A stretch of DNA of 64,000 nucleotides from Agrobacterium larrymoorei. Its GTDB lineage: Bacteria > Pseudomonadota > Alphaproteobacteria > Rhizobiales > Rhizobiaceae. This document shows, in pieces, positions 30,501 to 39,016 of this stretch; position 1 is the stretch's first letter, and each line of letters opens with the position of its first letter. The translations under genes and the position numbers were made by a program. Location of the stretch: positions 1-64,000 of the forward strand of contig NZ_JAAMFB010000005.1 in NCBI RefSeq assembly GCF_013322225.1, given 5' to 3'. Under the pieces are notes generated by a model. That model did no database searches. It was not told the DNA's origin and saw only the letters and a program-made list of their open reading frames with translations.

Positions 30501-33500
30501 CTTGACGACGCGGCAGATCGCGGTCTTGCGTTCGACGCAGACGGCAGCCTTGGGCGCAGACGATCTTGCGACATTCTCGTCAGCCGATATTGCCGCCCTT
30601 GGCAGCAGCGGTGTTTCCGGCCTTCGTACTGCGGTCATTGCCTCGCTGTCTTCGGATCAGATACCGGCTTTGTCGACGGCAGCAGTGGCCAGCCTCACGC
30701 AGGATCAGATCGAGACGCTGAGCACTGCACAGCTGGACGTTCTGTCTACCAGCCAGATGGCAGCGCTTGGATCGGCACAGGTTGCCGTCCTTAGCGCGTC
30801 TAGTCTTGCAAGCCTGACGCCCGAGCAGTTCGCAGCCATGCGAGCTTCCGTGCTGCCCAGCCTTGCAACGGAACAGATCGCGGTGCTGACCACGGCGCAG
30901 CTTGCCGGTCTTTCTACCTCACAAATCTCGTTCCTCAACTCCGCGCAGATCGGCGCGCTGACCACGGCACAGATCTCGTCGCTCTCCACCACCCATGTTT
31001 CGGCCATCAGTGCTGGCGGTCTGGGCGGGCTTTCGACAAGACAGCTTGACGTTCTCTCTACTGCGCAGGTCGAAGCGCTCACGAGCGTGCAGGTTTCTGC
31101 ACTGACGGCTGAACAGCTGGAAGCATTCAGCGCCGACGATATCGCCCAGCTTTCGTCACGGGATATGGCGGCCATCGGCACCGCCGCTATTTCTGGCCTC
31201 TCCACGGCCATTCTGGCCGGGCTATCCACCGATAAGCTGGCATCACTGAACGCCAACACCGTTGCGGCAATGTCCACACGCCAGATCGCAGCGCTCGATT
31301 CTGTCGCTCCTGTTGGCCCCGTCACGCCGGCTGAGCCTGCATCTTCTGCCCCAATCAATGAAGCGAATACGAGCCAGGTCGCATCACTGACGACACGGCA
31401 AATCGCTGCCTTAACCCCGAATCAGGTGGCCGCGCTGGGGACCAAGGGAATAGCATCCCTCACAACGGCGCAGATTGCTGCCCTCAGCACTGGAGGCATC
31501 TCCGGCCTGACGTCCAGCCAGATTACCGCATTGACGACCGCACAGGCGGAAGCGCTGACGGCTATACAGGTCGGCGCGCTCACATCGCAGCAGATCACCG
31601 TTCTTGGCATCGACAATATCAAGACCTTCTCGACAAGCGACATTGCCGCCCTCAATTCCGCAAACATCGGCTCCTTGCCGACCAGCACGCTCGCGGCCCT
31701 GACGGCAAGCCAGATCGGCGCATTGAACAGCGCAACGATTGCCGGTCTTACCACCGGGCAGGTCGCGGCGCTGAGTACCGGTCAGATTGCTGCCCTGTCC
31801 ACCAGACAGATCGGCGCCTTGACGTCGCAGCAGGTATCGGCGCTCGGCACGGACGCACTCAACTCGCTTTCCACCGTCGCAATGGGAGCCATCAGCTCTC
31901 AAGGGATATTGGGTTTGTCGACCGATACGCTTGCGGCTCTTTCGTCAAGCCAGATCAACGCGATCGGCACTTCGGCGATTTCGGGTCTGTCGATCCGCCA
32001 GCTCGCTTCGCTGGGCTCGACACAGCTCGAGGCGCTGTCTACCAAACAGATCACGGCCTTGTCCTCCCGCCAGATCGCAGCTTTGGGAACCGCTGGCATT
32101 GCCGCGCTCAGCACAAACCAGATTTCGGCCTTGAGCGCGGATGGCATTTCCGGCCTTTCCACGGATCAGGTCGCAGCGCTTGGCTCGCTTCAGGCGGAAG
32201 CCTTGACGCCAACGCAGGTGGCAGCACTGAGTTCGGCGCAGGTCGGCGCGCTCGGAGCAGACGATATCGCCCTGTTTTCCACAAAGGACATAGCGGCCCT
32301 GACTTCTGGCGCGATAGCTGGCCTTGCACCCGCCGCTCTTGCAACGCTTACAGGCGAACGCATCTCAGCGCTGGCACCCGGCAGTATTGCCGGGTTGACC
32401 ACGACGCAGATCGCGTCTCTATCGAGCCAGCAACTCTTGGCCTTGAGCACCGGACAGGTTTCCGCACTCGGATCGAGACAGGTCGCCGCACTCGACACCG
32501 CAGGCGTCGCGGCATTGTCGACGGCACAGATTGCAGCGCTCGGCACGGCGGGTATAACGGGGCTTACAGCGTTGCAGATCGGGGCGCTTTCAACCGCGCA
32601 GGTCGAAGCTTTCAATACGACCCAGGTGGCGCTGCTTTCGTCGCAACAGGTCGCGGCACTCGGCACGGATGACCTTGCCGCGTTTTCGACGGCTGAGCTT
32701 GCGGCGCTGACCTCCAGTGCGATCACGGGCCTTTCCTCCGCAACGCTTGCCAGCCTTTCCAGCGACCGGATCGCCGTGCTGGGAACCGCCAGCCTGCCCG
32801 GTCTTTCCACCGGACAGGTCGCTTCACTGACCCCTGCGCAGGTCGAGGCCTTGACCACGGCGCAAATCGCGGCGCTCGGATCACGGCAGATCGCGGCACT
32901 TGGGACAGATGCGATCGGGGCGCTATCGACGTTGCAAGTCGCCGCACTGAGCACGGCCGGTATAGCGGGGCTTTCCTCCGCGCAAGTCGCAGCGCTCTCC
33001 ACCGGTCAGGTCGAGGCGCTGACGACCGCACAGGTCGCCGTCCTTACCTCATCGCAGGTCGGGGCCCTGGGGCCAGACGACATAGGCACCCTGTCCACCG
33101 CCGAACTTGCGGTGCTGACGTCCAGCGCGATCTCGGGGCTGACCACGCAGACGCTTGCAGCCTTGTCTGGCGAACGTATCTCTGCATTTGGTACGGCCAG
33201 CATCGCTGGGCTTTCGACGCTGCAAATCTCCGTGCTTTCCACCGCTCAGTTGCAGGCTCTCACGACGGCTCAGATATCGGCTTTGGGCTCTCGACAGGTG
33301 GCGATGCTAGAACCGGCGGCGCTCGGAGCGTTGTCAGAACAACAGGTCGCGGCCCTCAGCTCCGCAGCGATCCCGGGCCTTTCGACTGCACAGATTGCAG
33401 GCCTGTCCACGATACAGGTTGAAGCTTTGACGTCGGGGCAGGTGGGCGCCCTTTCTTCCACGCAGATCACTGCTTTGGGAAGTCAGGGTATCGCGGTGTT

Positions 33501-34965
33501 CTCCAGCGAGGACATTGCGGCGCTGAGTTCAACTGCCATTGCCGGTCTTTTGCCTGCAACGCTTGCGAGCCTGTCACCGGAGCGCATTGCGCTGCTGAGT
33601 ACCTCTGCGATCCCGGGTCTCACCGCAGCGCAGGTCAGCGCCTTGACGACAGATCAGGTGGCGGCATTCACCAGCAATCAGGTCGCAGCCCTTGGGCCGA
33701 AGCAGATCGCGGCTCTTGGTCTGGATGATCTGAGAACCTTCTCATCCGCAGATATCGCCGCAATCAGCGCTTCGGCGGTCGAAGGCTTCTCCTCGGCCAC
33801 CATCGCGGCTCTTCCGGTCGAAATCATCGCGGGTCTCAATACCGGAGCCATCTCGGGACTGTCGACGGGACAATTGAAGGCCCTTTCGGTCGATCAGGTC
33901 GCCGCTCTCTCGACCGCGCAAATCGGTGCGTTGAGTTCACGCCAGCTGGCTGCGCTGGAACTCGAAGATATCCAGGCTTTCTCGACCACGCAGGTCGCGG
34001 CTTTGAGCAGTGGTGCGCTTGCGGGTCTAACGAGCGAGCAGGCCGCAGCACTTAGCCTCGAGCAGATTCATACCCTTTCGACGGGCCAGATTTCCGGTCT
34101 GACCTCGACCGCAATCATGGGGCTAAGCGCAGAAGAGCTTGGCACCTTCACGCTGGAAAAACTGAAAGCCATCAGCGTCACGGCAATACCGGGTCTTTCC
34201 ACGGACTTCGTCGCATCGCTGTCCATGGGTGAGATATCCGCGCTCGGCACGGCGGCAATCGCAGGTCTGAGCAGCCAGCAGGTTGCGGCGATGAGGGTCG
34301 AGCAGATCGATTCCTTCTCGACGGAGCAGATCGCAGCCCTCAGCGCCGATGGACTTGCCGGGCTTTCGACGGCGGCGATGGCGTCCTTCTCCACGGCGGA
34401 TATCGCTGCGATCAGCACTGCCGCGATCCGGGGCCTCTCGACCGCCATCATCGCGGGCCTTACCTCCGGCGATATCGGCGCGTTGAGCGCAGGTCAGGTG
34501 GGTGCGCTTCATTATAACCAGATCGCGGCATTGAGTACGGCACAGATCGACGCGCTCAGCACGGCACAGCTGGGCGGCCTCAACGCCATCCAGGCCGCAG
34601 CACTCGGGACCGATGACATAGCGGTCTTCTCCACCGAAGATTTGATGGCATTGGGCTCCAATGCGATTTCCGGGCTCACCACCGGCGTCATCGCAGCACT
34701 CAGCACCGCGCAGAGCGAGGCTCTCACGCCCGCGCAGGTTAGCGCATTGACGTCGGCCCAGGTGGCGGCATTGTCGAAGGAAAACATAGCCAAGTTCTCC
34801 ACCGCAGATATCGCGGCCTTCAGCTCCTCGGGTGTTGCCGGTCTGTCGGTCGACACGTTGACCAGCCTTTCCAGCGCGCAGGTCGACACGCTCCTCCATA
34901 CGCATATGGGCTCGCTGACCGCCGATCAGGTGGCGGCGATCATCGGCGGCTTCATCGTCGCCTGA
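27577..34965 (+). CDS. Giant octapeptide-repeat protein, function unknown
   Basis: One uninterrupted frame of 2462 residues is built almost entirely from an eight-residue unit of consensus L-S/T-S/T-x-Q/D-I/V-x-A (for example LSTAQIAA, LGSRQVAA, FSTADIAA), about 300 copies. Two near-equal blocks (residues about 10-1240 and 1271-2455) are separated by a Pro/Ala-rich linker (VGPVTPAEPASSAPINEA). In the second block octads are ordered into a 17-octad super-repeat. There is no signal peptide or membrane span, no Cys and little aromatic content; the last residues are IIGGFIVA. Positions 2-3 are nearly always Ser/Thr, so the protein is an obvious candidate acceptor for the nearby OGT-type enzyme. 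S/T-x-x-Q is a helix-capping pattern, suggesting a solenoid of short helices (inference). Start ATG 27577 has GGACAGGG upstream; ATG 27616 is possible. I recognise no family. Confidence 0.85.
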   Translation: MTSTVSSLSARQIMTLSTSAVAAWTTEDVAFLSTAQIGALSSEQIAALDADDVKTMTTAQLGAISTSAMVGLTLDQLAILDKIAIESLSANQVAAMSTSQLGAFSTDQAEALTSSQVGALTSEQLAALDPEDIAAFSSADIAAISSRAVAGLSSAALAALSSGQVASFSSATISALTTAQIAVLSDTQFAALTTGQVSALRASQTGAISSSALAALSTAAMAALSSAAVSGLSIEGVTALSGSQLAALDRLAIGGLTTAQITALSSSQVGALTPQQLAAFKAVQIVALDPAYIKNMSPEAIAGLSTAAIASLKPEQISSFTTAHVAALGTRQVSVLGSSQIEALGTANIAALSAEQVSALATRSISGLSTDQVGVLSPAQVEALSSAQIKNLSSGQIGALGSEDIARFSTDDIAAISSTAIAGLSSDVLKSLTATQIAALSTNSFSRLTTDQVGALTSIQLAALTGAQLGSISAAQIAVLSDEDIKAISVNAISSLSTRAVSGLNTDVIASLTTAQVAALSTGAVAKLSADQVRAFSTDQVAALNSAQIKVLSSGQLAALDAEDLATFSTSELAAINSRSIPGLQTAAIAILSSAQIAALAPGSIASFTGDQLTALSSTQLKALTTSQLGAMKATQIKSLPTDYVSALTPQQIASLSTSSIANLTTMQVSALTTLQAEALTPTQVKALTATQLAAFDKDGVATFSKADLVAIGSRAIVGLTKETVAALSSAQLGSLHPSSLSAMTIEQVDSLSVEQLRGLTFSQAAALTSAQVAVLEPEDIAVFAPAVMAGFSARAIAGFSTAAIAAMTPDQLKTLNTAAVARLTTDQVSTLSTAQVSAMSGGQLKALTSAQTGALSSAAIAALSTDQIAAISANALRGLSEDHINALSTLQIASLTTSQIASFTSAQVAALKAEDIRALSTAAMQAMTASGTPGLTRDAIAALSSDKIAALSPNAVTALTAEQIESLSTAQVDALTTRQIAVLRSTQTAALGADDLATFSSADIAALGSSGVSGLRTAVIASLSSDQIPALSTAAVASLTQDQIETLSTAQLDVLSTSQMAALGSAQVAVLSASSLASLTPEQFAAMRASVLPSLATEQIAVLTTAQLAGLSTSQISFLNSAQIGALTTAQISSLSTTHVSAISAGGLGGLSTRQLDVLSTAQVEALTSVQVSALTAEQLEAFSADDIAQLSSRDMAAIGTAAISGLSTAILAGLSTDKLASLNANTVAAMSTRQIAALDSVAPVGPVTPAEPASSAPINEANTSQVASLTTRQIAALTPNQVAALGTKGIASLTTAQIAALSTGGISGLTSSQITALTTAQAEALTAIQVGALTSQQITVLGIDNIKTFSTSDIAALNSANIGSLPTSTLAALTASQIGALNSATIAGLTTGQVAALSTGQIAALSTRQIGALTSQQVSALGTDALNSLSTVAMGAISSQGILGLSTDTLAALSSSQINAIGTSAISGLSIRQLASLGSTQLEALSTKQITALSSRQIAALGTAGIAALSTNQISALSADGISGLSTDQVAALGSLQAEALTPTQVAALSSAQVGALGADDIALFSTKDIAALTSGAIAGLAPAALATLTGERISALAPGSIAGLTTTQIASLSSQQLLALSTGQVSALGSRQVAALDTAGVAALSTAQIAALGTAGITGLTALQIGALSTAQVEAFNTTQVALLSSQQVAALGTDDLAAFSTAELAALTSSAITGLSSATLASLSSDRIAVLGTASLPGLSTGQVASLTPAQVEALTTAQIAALGSRQIAALGTDAIGALSTLQVAALSTAGIAGLSSAQVAALSTGQVEALTTAQVAVLTSSQVGALGPDDIGTLSTAELAVLTSSAISGLTTQTLAALSGERISAFGTASIAGLSTLQISVLSTAQLQALTTAQISALGSRQVAMLEPAALGALSEQQVAALSSAAIPGLSTAQIAGLSTIQVEALTSGQVGALSSTQITALGSQGIAVFSSEDIAALSSTAIAGLLPATLASLSPERIALLSTSAIPGLTAAQVSALTTDQVAAFTSNQVAALGPKQIAALGLDDLRTFSSADIAAISASAVEGFSSATIAALPVEIIAGLNTGAISGLSTGQLKALSVDQVAALSTAQIGALSSRQLAALELEDIQAFSTTQVAALSSGALAGLTSEQAAALSLEQIHTLSTGQISGLTSTAIMGLSAEELGTFTLEKLKAISVTAIPGLSTDFVASLSMGEISALGTAAIAGLSSQQVAAMRVEQIDSFSTEQIAALSADGLAGLSTAAMASFSTADIAAISTAAIRGLSTAIIAGLTSGDIGALSAGQVGALHYNQIAALSTAQIDALSTAQLGGLNAIQAAALGTDDIAVFSTEDLMALGSNAISGLTTGVIAALSTAQSEALTPAQVSALTSAQVAALSKENIAKFSTADIAAFSSSGVAGLSVDTLTSLSSAQVDTLLHTHMGSLTADQVAAIIGGFIVA
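31843..33474 (+). repeat. Four tandem 408-bp (17-octad, 136-residue) super-repeats
   Basis: Units start at 31843 (LGTDALNS), 32251 (LGADDIAL), 32659 (LGTDDLAA) and 33067 (LGPDDIGT), and the next begins at 33475 (LGSQGIAV); each spacing is exactly 408 bp. Within a unit, octad identities recur at fixed places: position 1 has G-x-D-D, 2 is FSTxDIAA-like, 3 ends in AIAG, 5 has ER or DR, 6 is xxASIAG-like and 10 is LGSRQVAA. The unit starting at 33475 is cut to 10 octads (next landmark at 33715). Synonymous and amino-acid drift between copies shows the duplication is old. Confidence 0.85.
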
Positions 34966-35091
34966 CCGCCTTCGACCCCTCATCCGTTGCAGACATGAAG
35001 CGCGAGCGGGAAACGCTCGCGCAAGCTTCGCCGTCTAGTGTGACATCGGGACTAAAAGGTCTCGGACTCATGATTGACGGTGCGGAACAGA

Positions 35092-36777
35092 ATGAATCTG
35101 TTAAATCAACTGCCTCAGATTTTTAAGAATTTTGCGGCTTTAGGCCAGACGCGGCTTATGGTGCTGGGCGGAGTGGGCGTTTTGTCCATGGCAATCATTC
35201 TTGCTGCCGCCCTTTATGTGAACAAGCCTGCTTACGAAACGCTTTATGTCGGCCTTGAAACGATGGATCTGAACAAGATCAGCATCGCACTGGCTGAATC
35301 CAATGTCGATTTCCAGGTGGGTTCGGACGGTACCAGCATTCAGGTTCCAGTCGGAATGACGAGCAAGGCGAGAGTGCTGCTGGCCGAGCGGGGGCTGCCG
35401 GACAGCGCCAATGCTGGCTACGAGCTCTTCGATAATGTCGGATCGCTTGGCCTCACCTCCTTCATGCAGGAAGTAACGCGTGTACGAGCGCTGGAAGGCG
35501 AAATCAGCCGCTCCATTCAGCAGATCGATGGCATCGCCGCCGCTCGCGTTCACATCGTCATGCCCGATGTCGGTAATTTCCGTCGCGGCGAGCAGAAACC
35601 CACAGCATCCGTCATGATCCGTGGCAGCGCCACGGCTGGTCGAAAGGCCGCATCGTCCATTCGCCATCTGGTCGCATCGTCTGTCCCGGGACTTGAAGTT
35701 GACGATGTGACGCTTCTCGACTCGACGGGGCAGCTTCTGGCCTCCGGTGATGAAGTCGGCAACGGCGCCATGAACCGCTCCTTGACACTGGCGCAGAACG
35801 TTCAGCAGGAACTCGAAACGAAGATCGACAAGGCACTTGCACCGTTCCTTGGCCTCGACAACTTCCGTTCCAGCGTGACCGCCGAGCTCAACACCGACAG
35901 CCAGCAGATCCAGGAAACCGTCTACGATCCGGAATCGCGCGTGGAGCGCTCCGTCCGCACGACCAAGGAAGACCAGAAGTCGCAGGAAACCACACCGGAT
36001 TCCGCTGCGACCGTCGAGCAGAATATTCCGCAGGCTGCACCGCAAAGCGGCGGCGGCGGCCCTCGCTCTTCCGACGAAACCGCAAAGAAGGAAGAGCAGA
36101 CGAACTACGAGATCAACTCGAAGACGACTGCAACTGTTCGCAATGGCTATACCGTCGACAAGATTTCCGTCGCTGTCGTCGTCAACAGAGGCCGTCTGGC
36201 AAAGATGATCGGTGAACCCGCCGACGAGGCGAAGATCAATGCTTATCTGGCTGAAATGCAGAAGATCGTCACTTCCGCCGTCGGCACGTCCTCGACACGC
36301 GGTGATGTCGTCACAATCACTGCCATGGACTTCCTCGAAACGCAGCTTCTGGACGAGGCGGTCGCTGGTCCAGGCTTCATGGAAGTGTTGAGCCGCAACT
36401 CCGCGGGTATCATCAACTCGCTTGCGTTCGTTGCTGTTGCCTTCCTCGTCGTGTGGCTCGGTGTCCGCCCGATCGTCCGCTCGATGTCCTCCAACACGTC
36501 TTCCCCGGCCGAAATCGGTCAGGAAGCCGCAGGACTGGAACTTCCCGACTTCTCTCCTGCCATGGGCGCAGGCGGTGGCGGAGGGCTCATGGACGGGTTC
36601 GGTGCAGACTTCGGCTTCGACAGCACGGACGACCTCCTTTCGGGAGACACCGGCGAGGGCGACTTCAACCGCAAGGTCCGTGAAGGGCCGGAGCGCCGCC
36701 TGTCCCGCATGGTGGAGATCAGCGAAGAACGCGCTGCCAAGATCCTCCGCAAATGGGCCGACGAAAAAGCTGCATGA
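35092..36777 (+). CDS. fliF: Flagellar MS-ring protein FliF
   Basis: From ATG 35092 the protein is 561 residues; an upstream TTG (35074) is less likely because the MNLLNQLPQIFKNFAALGQ start is typical of rhizobial FliF. It has an N-terminal span (LMVLGGVGVLSMAIILAAAL), then the YscJ/FliF ring-building domains (YETLYVGLETMDLNKISIAL; LEGEISRSIQQIDGIAAARVHI). A disordered linker and a second span (IINSLAFVAVAFLVVWLGV) come next. The C-terminal FliG-binding tail contains VSRM-like RLSRMVEISEERAAKIL. In related rhizobia fliF directly follows the last che gene; here 11 kb separate them. Confidence 0.95.
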   Translation: MNLLNQLPQIFKNFAALGQTRLMVLGGVGVLSMAIILAAALYVNKPAYETLYVGLETMDLNKISIALAESNVDFQVGSDGTSIQVPVGMTSKARVLLAERGLPDSANAGYELFDNVGSLGLTSFMQEVTRVRALEGEISRSIQQIDGIAAARVHIVMPDVGNFRRGEQKPTASVMIRGSATAGRKAASSIRHLVASSVPGLEVDDVTLLDSTGQLLASGDEVGNGAMNRSLTLAQNVQQELETKIDKALAPFLGLDNFRSSVTAELNTDSQQIQETVYDPESRVERSVRTTKEDQKSQETTPDSAATVEQNIPQAAPQSGGGGPRSSDETAKKEEQTNYEINSKTTATVRNGYTVDKISVAVVVNRGRLAKMIGEPADEAKINAYLAEMQKIVTSAVGTSSTRGDVVTITAMDFLETQLLDEAVAGPGFMEVLSRNSAGIINSLAFVAVAFLVVWLGVRPIVRSMSSNTSSPAEIGQEAAGLELPDFSPAMGAGGGGGLMDGFGADFGFDSTDDLLSGDTGEGDFNRKVREGPERRLSRMVEISEERAAKILRKWADEKAA

Positions 36778-36782
36778 CCTTC

Positions 36783-36810
36783 AAAAAGACCGGAGCGATC
36801 CGGTCTTTTT
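36783..36810 (+). terminator. Intrinsic terminator after fliF
   Basis: AAAAAGACCGGA, loop GCGA, TCCGGTCTTTTT form a perfect GC-rich stem with a T run, 6 bp after the fliF stop. It separates fliF from visN. Confidence 0.88.
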
Positions 36811-36931
36811 CGTCTGTAGCAATTTGAGGCTGTTGGATCATTACGGGACGTGCTTTACTATGTGTTAACCATAGCTCGAGATTGAACTGAGTAACCGGAA
36901 AAGACGACTGTGCGAATCCGAGAAGGGGAAT

Positions 36932-37012
36932 ATGTTTCTTTTGCAGGACAGCGAGCCGAAAAGCGTGGAAACTCCATTTAAATCAGGTGGTATTTCTCCG
37001 GTCGTCTCCTAG
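36932..37012 (+). CDS. Possible 26-residue leader peptide upstream of visN
   Basis: ATG 36932 follows a strong AGAAGGGGA site 2-3 bases away and encodes MFLLQDSEPKSVETPFKSGG plus six more residues to TAG 37012. It is the only well-initiated frame in the 320-bp gap between the fliF terminator and visN, and it ends about 120 bp before the visN start. Coding is uncertain; it could be a translated leader affecting visN expression. Confidence 0.25.
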   Translation: MFLLQDSEPKSVETPFKSGGISPVVS

Positions 37013-37130
37013 AATGCAGTGATTCGGTCACCATGGATGCCAGCCACTTTCAGCGACTGGTCCCTTGAATGGAAATGAGTTCCATCCCGATGAGTCATCT
37101 CCGATAAGGAGAAGAAGAGGGCGTAGGCTA

Positions 37131-37862
37131 TTGAAAGTGGATGTCGATGTTCGCAGGCTGTCGGCTACGCACGTTGAAGCGGTGGTGAAACCTTTGCCAC
37201 GAGATCAACTCATTCGCAAAATCGCTGCCACGGCTTCGGACGGCAACGTTACCGGTGCGATGGCCTTCCTCACCGCCTATATCGGAGCGTCGCATTATCT
37301 CCTTGCGCGGGAAGACCTTCTTCAGGAGGCCAGCCTCAACTTCATCGTGACATCGGACTGGCCCTTCGATCTGGTCAGAAAGCTCGCAGGCGAACTTGCC
37401 AGTAGCCAGAGCCGCTCCAGCGAAATGGAAAAATGCCTTTCGCTTCTCAAGCCGAAGGTCATGCTTCTACCGGACGATATGGCTGGTCCCGAAGGAATAG
37501 ACCGGCAGTATTGCTCGGTTACCTTTTGCGTCGGGCGTATCCGCTTCTCCCTGCTGCTGATGTTCGAGGAAGGCGCATTGCCTCCGGAAGACCGGCTTCA
37601 GGAAGCCGCGATTCTTGCCGGATATTTTGCCAGCTCGGGCATCGTCGCCGAAAGCCGCGTCGAGCGCGACATCGACCTGACGGAACGCGAACTGGAATGC
37701 CTGTTCTGGATCGCCGAGGGCAAGACCAGTGACGAAATGGCCATGATTCTGGGCATTTCGCGAAACACCATCAATAACTACATCACCAGCGTCATGCGTA
37801 AGACCGCGACCAAGACCCGCTCAGAGGCTATTGCCTATGCGGTTCGCAACAATCTGGTTTGA
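37131..37862 (+). CDS. visN: LuxR-type flagellar master regulator VisN
   Basis: The protein has an N-terminal ligand-binding-like region and a C-terminal LuxR helix-turn-helix (LTERELECLFWIAEGKTSDE; GISRNTINNYITSVMRK). With VisR it forms the heterodimeric global activator at the top of the rhizobial flagellar, motility and chemotaxis cascade, acting through Rem. I prefer TTG 37131, preceded by AAGGAGAAGAAGAGG, which gives 243 residues, close to known VisN; another TTG at 37065 would add a basic, Arg-rich N-terminus of 22 residues. visR follows 9 bp downstream. Confidence 0.9.
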   Translation: MKVDVDVRRLSATHVEAVVKPLPRDQLIRKIAATASDGNVTGAMAFLTAYIGASHYLLAREDLLQEASLNFIVTSDWPFDLVRKLAGELASSQSRSSEMEKCLSLLKPKVMLLPDDMAGPEGIDRQYCSVTFCVGRIRFSLLLMFEEGALPPEDRLQEAAILAGYFASSGIVAESRVERDIDLTERELECLFWIAEGKTSDEMAMILGISRNTINNYITSVMRKTATKTRSEAIAYAVRNNLV

Positions 37863-37871
37863 GAGGCTAGG

Positions 37872-38618
37872 ATGGGATATTTCAAGGATTCCGAGGTCGA
37901 GAAGAGCCAGCAGTCGCCGCCGATGAAGCTTGGCGCGTCGGTCAGCAGATCGGACCTGTTCCCGAAGCTCGTCGCCATGCAGAGAAGTCTTGGAGCGAAG
38001 AATTTCGTCGTTTTCAGAACGGTCGCTTCCGGCTTCCCAAACAAACGGAAGCTTTCCTGCGAACTTGAAAACTGGGGTGCGAATGTCAATGAGCAGAGCA
38101 CCCGTCTGATACAGGCCATGGGCGACCGGCTGCTCGATCATCTGGAACGCTCGCTGCTCCCGCTGATTTGGAAGAATGAAAACGGCACAGGCTTTTCCGA
38201 TCTGCCGGACGTGCCCTCACTCGTCCTTCGTCTCGACAATGATGTGCTTGCCTACTCAGGTCTTGCGCTGCCGGTCCGTCTGGGCACGCTTGGCAACGGA
38301 TATATTATCTTCTGCGGCGGCAGCCTGCTGCTTGATAACGAGCTCATTCTCGACCAGCATATCAAAGCTACCCACATCATGGTCGACCTTCTTGCGCTGG
38401 ATGAGCGCCGTGTCGCACCCGCAGAATCTCTGAGCGAAAGAGAAATTGCCTGCCTGCAGTTGGCAGGGGATGGCCGCATCAGCGAAGAAATCGCTACCAA
38501 GCTTGGCCTCTCGGTTCACACAGTCAATGCGTATCTGGGCTCGGCCACCATCAAGCTTGATTCCGTCAACCGAATCCAGGCCATCGCCAAGGCAATCCGG
38601 CTTGGCTACATACACTGA
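37872..38618 (+). CDS. visR: LuxR-type flagellar master regulator VisR
   Basis: This 248-residue LuxR-family protein is paired with VisN. The N-terminal region (about 1-175) resembles an autoinducer-binding-type fold, and the C-terminal DNA-binding domain reads LSEREIACLQLAGDGRISEE then LGLSVHTVNAYLGSATIKL. It starts 9 bp after visN, so the two are co-transcribed, consistent with the obligate VisN-VisR heterodimer. The ligand is unknown. Confidence 0.92.
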   Translation: MGYFKDSEVEKSQQSPPMKLGASVSRSDLFPKLVAMQRSLGAKNFVVFRTVASGFPNKRKLSCELENWGANVNEQSTRLIQAMGDRLLDHLERSLLPLIWKNENGTGFSDLPDVPSLVLRLDNDVLAYSGLALPVRLGTLGNGYIIFCGGSLLLDNELILDQHIKATHIMVDLLALDERRVAPAESLSEREIACLQLAGDGRISEEIATKLGLSVHTVNAYLGSATIKLDSVNRIQAIAKAIRLGYIH

Positions 38619-39016
38619 ACAGCACGATAGGATTCCCATCGATTTTATGGGTGATACTAATCGCACTGCTTATGTAGCAAATCGCGTGCATGCTCCATCG
38701 CCCAATGGAGTAATGCTGCGGCATGGATCGAAGGCGGAAAATAGTTCTACGTCTGCATCGTAGAATTTCTTGATTTTTATAGTGTGTAGAAAGCCTGGAA
38801 GTCTATATGAGAGTATAGAATGCAGGTTTTTGGATTATATTTTATATCGAAATACTATTATGATATAATTTCAGTATACCGATAGACCTGTTATTCGTTC
38901 CCTGCGGGCTGATCCAAAAAGAGCAATATTTTCCCGTATTTAAAGTCTTTCCCGATTCCGCGAATATTAACATTTATGGCCCAGATTGAGGAAAATCAAA
39001 AATCTCGGGGTCAGTT
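38619..39016. other. AT-rich intergenic region between visR and the receptor gene
   Basis: About 400 bp with a marked AT-rich stretch at 38770-38900, unlike the flanking genes. A weak hairpin (CCCAT/ATGGG at 38636-38652) follows visR. The region probably holds the receptor promoter. I see no gene in it; the short frames have neither start sites nor composition typical of coding sequence. Confidence 0.5.

Noticed and set aside
27577..34965. CRISPR array or DNA satellite from the 24-bp periodicity
   Set aside because: The period follows codons of one open frame, copies differ at many bases, and there are no invariant repeats separated by unique spacers.
27577..34965. TAL-effector-like DNA-binding repeats, prompted by LTxxQV-type motifs
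   Set aside because: The unit is 8 residues, not 33-35, there is no repeat-variable diresidue pair, and there are no nuclear-localisation or effector domains.
28222..34983. Many open frames of 60-290 codons antisense to the repeat gene
   Set aside because: They arise because the repeated codons lack stops on the complementary strand. They are fragments with odd composition (Cys/Arg/Gly-rich) and no start sites.
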